A stretch of DNA of 40,244 nucleotides from Gemmatimonadota bacterium. GTDB lineage: Bacteria; Gemmatimonadota; Gemmatimonadetes; Gemmatimonadales; GWC2-71-9. This document shows positions 1-7,221 of this stretch, one piece after another (positions within the stretch are counted from its first letter, which is position 1; each line of letters opens with the position of its first letter). The notes beneath the pieces are model-generated. The model had not been told where the DNA came from and did not search any database. It saw nothing but the letters and a program-made list of their open reading frames with translations. The stretch is from the NCBI GenBank assembly GCA_003223415.1, contig QHUY01000080.1, positions 1-40,244 on the forward strand, given 5' to 3'. The position numbers and the translations under genes are program-made.

Positions 1-747
1 AGTCCAGCGTTGGGGCAGCGCGGTTACGAGGCACGGACCAGTGTGCGGCTCTTCGGCGGCGCAGCCGTGAACCAACCGCTGCTGTGGAGCGTGCCCAAGC
101 AGCCGATCCTCGTCCGTGGCACCGAGGCGTCCCCGCAGTACGACACGCTCGCGCTGGCGCGTCGCATTGACGCCGGTCTCGTCTTCGGGGTCGCCTTCAT
201 TCACTTCCCCACGTCCCACTCGGGCGTGGCCGCCCGCGTCGCCTACCTCGGGGTCGAGATGGCGAGCCGATGCACCGGCGTCTACTACAACAGTGTGCAG
301 CGCGACAACGAGACGCTGTGCGCGACGATCCAGGGGCAGCGCCGCGGACTGAGCCTGGTGCTGCTCGACCTGCAGGGGATCGCCCGGATATTGCCACGCG
401 CCACGATCAGCCCCTCGCTGCACGCCGGGGTGACGGCGGCGACGTACGACGCCTCGACCGTGTACGTGGAGGGTGAGTACCCAAGCGGCATCCGCATCGT
501 CATCGACGATCCGACTCCGGGTTCCCTCGCGAAGGGGGCCACTGTGGGACTCACCCTGACGACCGCCCTCGGCTCGGGATACCAGTTCGCCCTGGACCTG
601 AGCGACACGTGGTTCGGGTTCCCGGCAGTCGCCGGGCCCGCCAACGCGGTCGCCCACGCGCCCACCACCACCCGCTACACCCGGCACGCCGTCTTCAGCC
701 TCGGGCTCGACATTGCGCTCGACGGCCGGCGGGGCCGGCGCTACTAA
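1..747 (+). CDS. Hypothetical protein, probable outer-membrane barrel, 5' partial
   Basis: The frame is open from the first base, so the true start lies outside the window; a TTG at 10 is only the first possible internal start. I do not recognise the family. The protein alternates short hydrophobic and polar stretches and has repeated aromatic strand-like segments (for example YQFALDLSDTWFGF near the end), ending with HAVFSLGLDIALDG and an Arg-rich tail, which is compatible with a beta-barrel or surface protein. Two Cys pairs around residues 85-105 could form a disulfide. Its stop TAA (745-747) shares a base with the ATG of mobA, so it is translationally coupled to the molybdenum cofactor genes, although nothing in the sequence links it to that pathway. 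Confidence 0.55.
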   Translation, partial: SPALGQRGYEARTSVRLFGGAAVNQPLLWSVPKQPILVRGTEASPQYDTLALARRIDAGLVFGVAFIHFPTSHSGVAARVAYLGVEMASRCTGVYYNSVQRDNETLCATIQGQRRGLSLVLLDLQGIARILPRATISPSLHAGVTAATYDASTVYVEGEYPSGIRIVIDDPTPGSLAKGATVGLTLTTALGSGYQFALDLSDTWFGFPAVAGPANAVAHAPTTTRYTRHAVFSLGLDIALDGRRGRRY

Positions 748-1214
748 TGCGCGGTGCGGTGCTCGCCGGCGGCGCGGCCAGCCGCTACGGCGGACGGCCC
801 AAAGGGCTGCTCGCGATCGGTGATCGGCGCATCCTCGATCGGGTGGCGGACGCGGTTGCGGCAGCGACGGGGGCGCCCCCCCTCCTCGTCGCCAACGCGC
901 CGGACGCTTCGAGCTGGCGCCCCGACCTCCACACTATTCCTGACGCGCGGCCGGGGCTCGGCAGCCTGGGCGGCATCTACACCGCGGTCGCGGCCGACGC
1001 GGAGCCCGTGCTCTGCGTCGCCTGGGACATGCCGTTCGTCACGGCGGCGTTGCTCCGCGCGCTGGTCGCGGGCTCGGAAGGCTACGATGCCTTCCTTCCC
1101 GAGAGCGACAGCCGCCGGGGGCTGGAGCCGCTGTGCGGCGTCTACGGGCCGGCGTGCGCGAAGGCGATCGAGCGCCAGCTCGCCGCCGCGGGGGAGGGGG
1201 GGGGGGGGGGGTGA
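747..1214 (+). CDS. mobA: MobA, molybdenum cofactor guanylyltransferase, frameshifted N-terminal part
   Basis: MobA transfers GMP from GTP to molybdopterin cofactor in the cytoplasm. The N-terminal nucleotide-binding motif is clear: GAVLAGGAASRYGGRPKG at residues 3-20 (LAGG-x-x-S-R-x-G-x-x-K type), followed by GLGSLGGIYTA and WDMPFV with the metal-binding Asp. The start ATG overlaps the preceding stop (TAATG). After residue 150 the frame runs into a run of 16 G (1196-1211) and stops at TGA 1212-1214, giving 155 aa. The missing C-terminus, including the family-typical FFNVN motif, continues in the -1 frame up to 1336. Thus the reading frame is broken in this copy, either by real slippage or mutation or by a homopolymer sequencing error. 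Identity as MobA is secure; whether a full protein is made is not. Confidence 0.85.
   Translation: MRGAVLAGGAASRYGGRPKGLLAIGDRRILDRVADAVAAATGAPPLLVANAPDASSWRPDLHTIPDARPGLGSLGGIYTAVAADAEPVLCVAWDMPFVTAALLRALVAGSEGYDAFLPESDSRRGLEPLCGVYGPACAKAIERQLAAAGEGGGGG
1196..1211 (+). repeat. G16 homopolymer inside mobA
   Basis: Sixteen consecutive G, preceded by GGGGA. It encodes glycine in the mobA frame and sits just before the frame break. It is the longest of the G or C runs in this window and is long enough to be prone to slipped-strand length change and to sequencing error. Confidence 0.95.
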
Positions 1215-1336
1215 AGGTCGGTACACTACCGCTCGACCGGGTGCGGACATTCGGGGATCCGGCCGAGCTGTTCTTCAACGTGAATCGACCCGAGGAGCTG
1301 GCGCGGGCGGAGGATGTGTGGCGGCGTCGCGGCTGA
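1211..1336 (+). pseudogene. mobA: C-terminal remainder of mobA in the -1 frame
   Basis: Directly after the G run the -1 frame reads VKVGTLPLDRVRTF, then FFNVNRPEELARAEDVW and a TGA at 1334-1336. This is the standard MobA C-terminus (FFNVNTPEDL in other members). A tract of 17 or 14 G, or a -1 ribosomal slip on the run, would join it to the 747-1214 part and give a protein of about 195 aa, the usual MobA length. A GTG at 1211 could in theory start it alone, but a 41-residue tail would have no known function. Its end overlaps mobB by 19 nt. Confidence 0.8.
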
Positions 1337-1851
1337 TCTCGATCATCGGCAAGAAGGACGCGGGCAAGACCACGCTGGTGGTGGCCCTCGCGGCCGAGCT
1401 GGTGCGGCGCAAGTTCCGGGTGATGACCATCAAACACGGCACGCACGCGGCCGACCTGGACCAGAAGGGCAAGGACACCTGGCGTCACTGGCACGAAGGG
1501 AAGGCCGACCGGGTCCTGCTCGAGGCCCCCGGCCAGCGGGTGCTGTGGGAGCGACGCGAGCACGAGGCCGACCCGGTGTCGCTCGCCCGGCGCTACTTGG
1601 ACGGCGCGGACATCGTCCTGGTGGAAGGCTTCTCGGCCCACCCACTCCCCAAGATCGAGGTGTACCGGCTGGCGTGCGGCCCCGATCCGATGTTCCAGCC
1701 CGACGCCGCCCACGCCGATCAGTGGGTGGCGATCGTCACGGACAACCGGACGTTCCGCGCGCCGTTCCCCGTACTCCGCTTCAGTGACACCTCGTGGCTC
1801 GTCACGCTCGCGAACCTCGCCTGGGACCGCGCCAAGATTCTCCCACCCTGA
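1318..1851 (+). CDS. mobB: MobB, molybdopterin-guanine dinucleotide biosynthesis adaptor
   Basis: A P-loop GTP-binding protein that assists MobA in guanylating molybdenum cofactor. The Walker A motif GKKDAGKTT lies at residues 11-19, typical of MobB (GxxxxGKTT), followed by VMTIKHGTHAADLD, the family-typical region with a His after the second strand, and DIVLVEGFSAHPLPKIEVYR, the conserved LVEGFK-like segment. GTG at 1318 is chosen because it starts nine residues before the P-loop; the frame is open much further upstream but only as a shadow of mobA. It overlaps the mobA tail by 19 nt and ends one base before the moeA ATG, so mobA, mobB and moeA are one transcription unit. Length (177 aa) is normal. 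Confidence 0.9.
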   Translation: MAASRLISIIGKKDAGKTTLVVALAAELVRRKFRVMTIKHGTHAADLDQKGKDTWRHWHEGKADRVLLEAPGQRVLWERREHEADPVSLARRYLDGADIVLVEGFSAHPLPKIEVYRLACGPDPMFQPDAAHADQWVAIVTDNRTFRAPFPVLRFSDTSWLVTLANLAWDRAKILPP

Positions 1852-1852
1852 C

Positions 1853-3091
1853 ATGCTGACTCCCGCCGAGGCGGCGCGGCAGATCCTCGCGCACATCCGG
1901 CCCCTCGATCCCGAGCGGCGGCCGCTGCGCGAGGCGCTCGACCGGGTGCTCGCCGAGGACGTGGCGAGCCCGATCGACCTGCCTCCCTGGGACAACTCGG
2001 CGATGGACGGCTACGCGGTGCGGGCGGCGGACGTCGGCACGGACGTCCAGCTCCAAGTGATCGAGACGGTGGCGGCCGGGCAATTTCCGCAGCGCCCGCT
2101 CGGCGCGGGCGAGGCGACGCGCATCTTCACCGGCGCGCCGCTGCCGAGCGGCGCCGACTCCGTGATCCGTCAGGAAGACACCGAGCCGGGCGACGGCACG
2201 CGCGTCCGCGTGACCAATCCCCGCGACGCGGGCAAGAACGTCCGCCGACGGGGCGAGGACATCCGCCGCGGCGCGACGGTGCTCGCGGCCGGCACCGTGC
2301 TCGGCCCCGCCCAGCTCGGGGTGCTGGCGTCGATCGCCCACGCGGCGCCGCTGGTGCATCGCGCGCCCCGCGTCGCCTTCCTTGGCTCCGGGGACGAGAT
2401 CGTGGACCTCGACCGGCGGGAGGAGATCCTCGCGGGCACGAAGATCGCCACCTCCAACTCCTACATCCTGCATGCCGCCATCCGGCGCGCGGGCGGCGTC
2501 CCCGTGGAGCTGGGCGTGGCCCGCGACACGACGGAGAGCCTGCGCGAGCACTTCGCCCGCGCGGCAGGCGCTGACCTGCTGGTCACCACGGCCGGCGTCA
2601 GCGTCGGTGAGCACGACTTGGTGCGCGCCGTGCTGACCGAGCTGGGCGCGGAGATGAAGCTGTGGCGTATCCGGATGCGCCCCGGCGCGCCGGTCGGCTT
2701 CGGGCTGCTCGGGACCACGCCGTGGATCGGGCTCCCCGGCAATCCGGTCAGCACCATGTGCACGTTCGAGCTGCTCGTGCGGCCCGCCATCCGTCGCATG
2801 CTCGGGCACGCCCTGCCCTTCCGGCGGACAGTGCCCGTCGTCGTCGCGGAGCCCATCACCCTCGGACCCAAGCTGCGCCACTTCCTCCGCGCCGTCGTCG
2901 CTCCCCGCGCGGGCGACGGAGCGCTCGAGGCGCGGTTGACAGGGCCTCAGGGCTCCGGCATTCTGACATCCATGGCACGCGCGAACGCGCTGCTCATCGT
3001 CCCCGAGGACCGACCCGCCGTTACAGCCGGAGAGGTGTTATCGGCCATCCTCCTCGAGGATCCCCACCACGTCGCCGCCCCGCCGTTCTGA
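1853..3091 (+). CDS. moeA: MoeA, molybdopterin molybdotransferase
   Basis: MoeA inserts molybdate into adenylated molybdopterin. The 412-aa protein begins MLTPAEAARQILAHI and carries the expected order: LPPWDNSAMDGYAVRA (residues 41-56, the conserved substrate-binding loop), the TGAPLPSGADSVI segment, the MoCF-like domain with GSGDEIV and SNSYIL, VTTAGVSVGEHDLV, and GLPGNPVS, ending in the C-terminal beta domain. All key motifs are intact. The ATG follows the mobB stop by one base. Its stop TGA shares a base with the ATG of the next gene (TGATG), coupling the diguanylate cyclase to the cofactor genes. MoaA, MoaC and MoaE are not in the window. Confidence 0.93.
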   Translation: MLTPAEAARQILAHIRPLDPERRPLREALDRVLAEDVASPIDLPPWDNSAMDGYAVRAADVGTDVQLQVIETVAAGQFPQRPLGAGEATRIFTGAPLPSGADSVIRQEDTEPGDGTRVRVTNPRDAGKNVRRRGEDIRRGATVLAAGTVLGPAQLGVLASIAHAAPLVHRAPRVAFLGSGDEIVDLDRREEILAGTKIATSNSYILHAAIRRAGGVPVELGVARDTTESLREHFARAAGADLLVTTAGVSVGEHDLVRAVLTELGAEMKLWRIRMRPGAPVGFGLLGTTPWIGLPGNPVSTMCTFELLVRPAIRRMLGHALPFRRTVPVVVAEPITLGPKLRHFLRAVVAPRAGDGALEARLTGPQGSGILTSMARANALLIVPEDRPAVTAGEVLSAILLEDPHHVAAPPF

Positions 3092-3909
3092 TGGCGCCCC
3101 CGCGGCGGCGGTTCGTCACGCTGGGCGGGGCGGTCGCCCTGACCGCGCTCATCTACCTCGCGAACACCCTGACCCCATCGGCCATCAAACTGGGGCTGCT
3201 CTACCTCATCCCGGTGCTGCTCGTCACCTGGTACGAGGGCGTGTTCTGGGGCGTCGCGGTGACGGTGGCCACCGCCGTCCTGCGCCTGATCATCGAGGTC
3301 GAGCAGGTGCCGGAGGATACGATCGGCGTCGCGGTCTTGAACCAGCTGTCCTTTGTCGCCGTGGCGGGCATCGCGATGTTCGGGTTCCGCCACATCCGCC
3401 GCACCCATGCGCAGCTCGAGGACCTGGCCATTCGCGATCCGCTGACGCGGATGTACAACGCGCGCGCGTTCGCCGAGCGACTCGGGCAGGAGTTGAAGCG
3501 GACGCGCCGCTACGGGCGGCCCCTGTCGGTGCTCTACCTCGATCTCGACGACTTCAAGCGGGTGAACGATTCCCACGGCCACCAGACGGGCGACGCCGTG
3601 CTCAAGCTCGTGGCCGACGCGATCGGCCGCGCCGTGCGCCAGGCCGACGTCGTCGGTCGCATGGGCGGCGACGAGTTCGCGGTCCTGATGCCGGAGACCG
3701 ACGGGGACCTGGCGGACGCGGCCGCGGCCCGGCTCGCCAAAGAGCTGCGGGACGCGTTCAAGGGCACGCCCGCCGTCACCGCGAGCGTCGGAGTCGTCTC
3801 CTGCACCCGCGCCGAGGCCGGCGTGGACGAGGTGTTGCGCCAAGCCGATCAGGCGATGTACGAGGCCAAGCGCAAGGGGAAAGACCGGGCAGTGAAGGTC
3901 GCGATCTGA
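3091..3909 (+). CDS. Membrane diguanylate cyclase (GGDEF)
   Basis: Predicted to make cyclic di-GMP from two GTP at the inner membrane. The first 100 residues form about four hydrophobic segments (roughly 10-26, 31-47, 50-66 and 78-98) without an obvious sensor domain. The GGDEF domain starts at LAIRDPLTRMYNARAF; the active site is intact (GGDEF at residues 192-196) and an allosteric inhibition site RxxD (RQAD, 183-186) lies the expected five residues upstream. LDLDDFKRVNDSHGH is the canonical metal and nucleotide region. The ATG overlaps the moeA stop, so it is read from the molybdenum cofactor operon. What the membrane part senses is unknown. Confidence 0.9.
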   Translation: MAPPRRRFVTLGGAVALTALIYLANTLTPSAIKLGLLYLIPVLLVTWYEGVFWGVAVTVATAVLRLIIEVEQVPEDTIGVAVLNQLSFVAVAGIAMFGFRHIRRTHAQLEDLAIRDPLTRMYNARAFAERLGQELKRTRRYGRPLSVLYLDLDDFKRVNDSHGHQTGDAVLKLVADAIGRAVRQADVVGRMGGDEFAVLMPETDGDLADAAAARLAKELRDAFKGTPAVTASVGVVSCTRAEAGVDEVLRQADQAMYEAKRKGKDRAVKVAI

Positions 3910-3910
3910 G

Positions 3911-3938
3911 CCATCGGCCGTCAGCCATCAGCCGTCAG
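3911..3938. repeat. Period-7 tandem array (CCATCAG-type)
   Basis: Four imperfect 7-mers, CCATCGG, CCGTCAG, CCATCAG, CCGTCAG, directly after the GGDEF stop. Its reverse complement is a variant of the 28-mers at 10117-10144 and 15482-15509. It occupies most of the 53-bp gap before the next gene. Confidence 0.85.
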
Positions 3939-3948
3939 AGACTCCCCG

Positions 3949-3956
3949 CTTAGCTT
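3949..3956 (+). promoter_or_regulatory. Candidate -10 element of a leaderless promoter
   Basis: CTTAGCTT ends six bases before the ATG at 3963; the inner TAGCTT fits TANNNT. The same eight bases at the same distance precede the LeuA-like gene start (25580-25587, minus strand). No convincing -35 and no Shine-Dalgarno is seen, which would suit transcription starting at or very near the ATG. This is inference from two matching sites. Confidence 0.4.
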
Positions 3957-3962
3957 TCCGTA

Positions 3963-5222
3963 ATGCGACTGACGCTCGTGGCAGCGCTGTGCGCCGCGAC
4001 AGTGCCCGCAGGCGTGTGCGCCCAGTCGGGATCCTCCCCGCCCTGGATCCGACTCGCCGGCGAGGCGATCCCCGTCCTCACGGGCACGAACGCCGTCCCA
4101 GGTGGTGCGGCGACCGCTGAGGCGCGGCTCGTGCAGCCGGTGCTGATGGTGCAGGCCGGAGCGCTGGCGGACCGGGTGCGCCTCGACGCCATGGCCGACC
4201 TCGAGGGCTGGACGATTCCGAACGGCGAGCTCACCGCCGGCGCCTACGGCGAAGGCTTCTACGATCGCCGCCACCCGCACACCTACGTCCACGAGCTGAT
4301 GGTCACCCTGCCCGACGTACTGCGCGATCTGGGCGGGCCGGCTGGGTTGGCGCTCGCGGCGGGTAAAGGGTTCGCGCCGTTCGGCACCGACGACCCGATG
4401 GGCCGGCCGCCCATGTTGTATCCCGTCAATCACCACCTCAGCCAGCTGCTGGAGCGTGCGGTCGCGGTGGCCGCCCTGCGAACGGCGCGGGACCACGTCA
4501 CCATCGAAGGCGGCCTCTTCAACGGCGACGAGCCGGAGTACCCCAGCGAATGGCCCAACTGGACCCGCTTCGGCGACTCCTGGTCGGTGCGGCTCACGGT
4601 GGCACCGGCGGCAGGCCTGGAATGGCAGGGCTCCCGCGCCCACGTACACTCGCCCGAGCACCGGCCGGGCGCCGGGACCGACGCGGAGAAGTGGAGCACC
4701 TCGCTCCGCTGGGAGCGCGGCCCCAGGTACGGGCTGCTCGAGTGGGCGCAGACCAGCGAAGCGGGCGGCCTCTACGTCTTCCACACGCTGCTCGCCGAGG
4801 GCGCCTGGCGCATCGGTCGGCACCGGCCTTACCTGCGACTCGAGCGCACCGAGCGCCCCGAGGATCAACGGGTCTCGGACGACGAGTTCCGCTCCGCGCG
4901 TCCGCATCTCGACAACAGCATCGTGGGGGCCACACGCTGGAGCATCGGGACGATCGGGTATGGCTATGGCGCGCCGGTCGCCGCCGGGCGGCTCACCGTG
5001 CAACCGACGATCGAGGCGGCAATCGCACGGGTCGCCCGCGTCGGAAGCGGGCTGTTCGACCCAGCAGTGTTCTACGGGCGCAGGACGCTCTATTCCATCA
5101 GCTTCGGTGTACGAATCGACTGGGGCATGGCCGGGCACCGCATGGGGCATTATGCCGGCGCCCCCATGCCGCCGGGAATGGCCATGCCCGGGATGGAGCA
5201 CCAGGTGAGCGAGGCTCGATGA
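3963..5222 (+). CDS. Probable outer-membrane beta-barrel protein with Met/His-rich tail
   Basis: A 419-aa exported protein. Residues 1-20 form a signal peptide ending near GVCAQ. The rest alternates strand-like amphipathic segments (RVRLDAMADLEGW, WSVRLTVAPAAGLEWQG, WSTSLRWERG, LYSISFGVRIDWG) as in porin-like barrels. After the last strand comes a tail rich in Met and His (MAGHRMGHYAG, then PPGMAMPGMEHQ), the kind of composition found in copper or silver binding segments; that role is inference only. The family is not recognised beyond the barrel look. The stop overlaps the start of the next gene as ATGA, so barrel and lipoprotein are co-translated and may act as a pair at the outer membrane. 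Confidence 0.7.
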   Translation: MRLTLVAALCAATVPAGVCAQSGSSPPWIRLAGEAIPVLTGTNAVPGGAATAEARLVQPVLMVQAGALADRVRLDAMADLEGWTIPNGELTAGAYGEGFYDRRHPHTYVHELMVTLPDVLRDLGGPAGLALAAGKGFAPFGTDDPMGRPPMLYPVNHHLSQLLERAVAVAALRTARDHVTIEGGLFNGDEPEYPSEWPNWTRFGDSWSVRLTVAPAAGLEWQGSRAHVHSPEHRPGAGTDAEKWSTSLRWERGPRYGLLEWAQTSEAGGLYVFHTLLAEGAWRIGRHRPYLRLERTERPEDQRVSDDEFRSARPHLDNSIVGATRWSIGTIGYGYGAPVAAGRLTVQPTIEAAIARVARVGSGLFDPAVFYGRRTLYSISFGVRIDWGMAGHRMGHYAGAPMPPGMAMPGMEHQVSEAR

Positions 5223-6409
5223 CCCGGCGACAGATGCCGTTCCTCTTCCTGCTCGCCGGCGTTGCCTGCCACAAGGACGCCGTCGCGCCGCCTCCGCCCC
5301 CGACCTGCAGTCAGACGAGCCTCCTCGATACGGTACCGATCGCTCCCAACTACGGCATTCACGACATGTTCGTTCGGGACGGCATCGCGTTCGTGTTCGC
5401 TTGGAATAGCGGGGTCTTGATCTATGATGTCGGCAACGGCGTCAAAGGGGGACTCCCGTTGTGCCCTGTGCTCATCAGCTCGCTCGTGACAAGTGCCAGT
5501 GGGATCAGCGGCGGCCCCGCGGTGCACAACGGCTGGTGGTTCTGGAACCCGAACACCAACGAGAAGAAGTATCTGTTCATCGGGCAGGAAGGCCCGGCGA
5601 TCGGCGGCATCGGTGTCGGCTCGGCCGGTCTGATCCACGTGGTAGACGTCTCCGACCTGAGCAATCCGCACGAGGTGGCCTACTTCCACAAGGCGGGGAC
5701 GGACAGCACCGGGACGCACAACTTCTGGATGGACGAGCAGAAGCAGATCTTGTATGCCGCCTACTACAACGGTGGCGTCGTAGCGCTGGATGTGTCCGGA
5801 GCTCTTTCCGGCGATCTGTCGAGCCGCCTCATCGACAGCCTGCGTATCGGCGGCAAGGGCAACACCTACACCTGGGGCGTCCACCTCTACAACGGCTCGC
5901 TCTATGCGATCGACATGCTGAGCGGGCTGTGGCAGCTGAATGCGAACAGCGGCGCGCTCAGCATCGCCGGCGGCGGCAACAACGAGTCGGCCCGCTACAG
6001 CTCCGATTGCTGGGTCTTCGGCGGATACGCCTACTCGGGCACCTGGGACTGGATCAGGCGCACGAGCCAATCGGGGGCGATGCTCAAGGTGTGGCAGCTA
6101 GGCGGGACCGGGGCGCCGGCCCCCGTCGACTCCATCATCACGCCCAGTATCTCGGCCGTCAGCGACGTGGAGGTCAGCAGCAACGGGAAGGTCGTGATGT
6201 TCAGCGCCGAGGGCGGGACCAACAGCGGACTGTACTTCTACAGCCTCACCAACCCTGCTCACCCGACGTTCCTGGCGTACTATCCCGTCAGCGCGGGGTT
6301 GCACACGGCCACGTTCGGCTACATCAACGGCAACGTCTACGCCTTCGCGGCGAGAAACCCCGGCAGCCCGGCGCTGATGATCTGGGACGTGACGAGCTTG
6401 GTGCAGTAA
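5219..6409 (+). CDS. LVIVD-repeat lipoprotein, predicted beta-propeller
   Basis: A 396-aa protein with a short hydrophobic leader and a possible lipobox (FLLAGVAC, Cys17; the -3 Gly is not ideal), then a Pro-rich spacer and repeated strands of the type GLIHVVDVSDLSNPHEVAYF, GVVALDVSGA, GLYFYSLTNPAHPTFLAYY and LMIWDVTSL, which are LVIVD-like propeller blades. Members of this group are usually secreted or periplasmic and of unknown binding partner. It has Trp and Tyr rich loops (NGWWFWNPNTNEKKYLF) and a Cys pair typical of extracytoplasmic proteins. The ATG at 5219 overlaps the barrel gene stop. It ends four bases from the convergent regulator gene with no terminator visible between them. Confidence 0.75.
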   Translation: MTRRQMPFLFLLAGVACHKDAVAPPPPPTCSQTSLLDTVPIAPNYGIHDMFVRDGIAFVFAWNSGVLIYDVGNGVKGGLPLCPVLISSLVTSASGISGGPAVHNGWWFWNPNTNEKKYLFIGQEGPAIGGIGVGSAGLIHVVDVSDLSNPHEVAYFHKAGTDSTGTHNFWMDEQKQILYAAYYNGGVVALDVSGALSGDLSSRLIDSLRIGGKGNTYTWGVHLYNGSLYAIDMLSGLWQLNANSGALSIAGGGNNESARYSSDCWVFGGYAYSGTWDWIRRTSQSGAMLKVWQLGGTGAPAPVDSIITPSISAVSDVEVSSNGKVVMFSAEGGTNSGLYFYSLTNPAHPTFLAYYPVSAGLHTATFGYINGNVYAFAARNPGSPALMIWDVTSLVQ

Positions 6410-6413
6410 GGGC

Positions 6414-7157
6414 TCAGGCGACCAATGACTTCAGTTTCAGGAATGCCTCCCCCGACCGCTTGCGCGCCCGCTTGAGCTGGCGCCGGGCGTTGGTGGGATC
6501 GCCGATGCCCACGAGGCGACGCGCCACCACCAGGGGCAGCCGCTGCCGGGCCATCAGCTGTTCGAACGCCACCATCCGCACGCACACGATGAAGTGCTCC
6601 ACCCGGTGGAAGCCGAGGTGGGCGAGCGTGCGCTTCAGCCCGTCGATCCGCTGGCCGGTCAGCACCGCGAGATCCTTGGGGCGCCGCACTCGCCAGGGGT
6701 GCTGGCAGATCAGCTCCACCAGCGGCTCCACGGGTCGGAACACCGGCTCGTGCTCGAGCACCAGGCGCGCCAAGCGCCGCCCCGTTTGTCGCGAGAAGTC
6801 CTCGAGCAGCGCCTCCGTCACGGGCGTGTAGCCGGCCGCGCGATCGGCGGCCCCACAGCCCACCACGCGCGAGGAGGTTCGAGCGGCGAGCTCCACCCAC
6901 GCTGGGTGCACCGGTGCCTCTCCCGTCACGAGCCACAGGGTGGCCCGCTCGAGCAGCGGCGCGAACCCGTCCGCCGCGAACTCGGCCGGCAGGCTAGTGA
7001 GGTCCACGACGACGAGATCCGTCGCCTCGACGCCTTTCGCGGTCGGGACCCTGTCCCAATATCGCAGCTGGACGAACCCGGCGAGATCAAGGGAGAGCGC
7101 GTGAAACAGCCCAGTGCGGTCCCCGGCGACTACGTGAATGGCGGCGGCCTTCGACAT
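6414..7157 (-). CDS. Putative transcriptional regulator with AraC-like C-terminal helix-turn-helix
   Basis: About 247 aa from ATG 7157 (MSKAAAIHVVAGD); an upstream start at 7208 in the same frame adds 17 unlikely residues. The N-terminal 100 residues alternate strands and helices with acidic positions (VVAGD, DLVVVDLTSLP) like a receiver fold, but no clear phosphoacceptor Asp set is present. The C-terminal third reads as two helix-turn-helix units: a degenerate one (LAVLTGQRIDGLKRTLAHLG) and a second with GIGDPTNARRQLKRA, matching the AraC signature GFxDxxxxxRxFKR. Target unknown. It faces the LVIVD gene convergently and lies next to the GGDEF gene on the same strand, 64 bp downstream of it. 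Confidence 0.6.
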   Translation of the reverse strand: MSKAAAIHVVAGDRTGLFHALSLDLAGFVQLRYWDRVPTAKGVEATDLVVVDLTSLPAEFAADGFAPLLERATLWLVTGEAPVHPAWVELAARTSSRVVGCGAADRAAGYTPVTEALLEDFSRQTGRRLARLVLEHEPVFRPVEPLVELICQHPWRVRRPKDLAVLTGQRIDGLKRTLAHLGFHRVEHFIVCVRMVAFEQLMARQRLPLVVARRLVGIGDPTNARRQLKRARKRSGEAFLKLKSLVA

Positions 7158-7221
7158 GCGGCCCACAGTAGCGGGCGGGGACGCGTTGTGCAAGTTGCGG
7201 CGCCCCACTGCAGGGGCCGCC

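Noticed and set aside
754-1317. Fusion of MobB with an N-terminal 188-residue domain
   Set aside because: That stretch is an out-of-frame reading of mobA; composition is Arg/Ser/Ala-rich without any motif.
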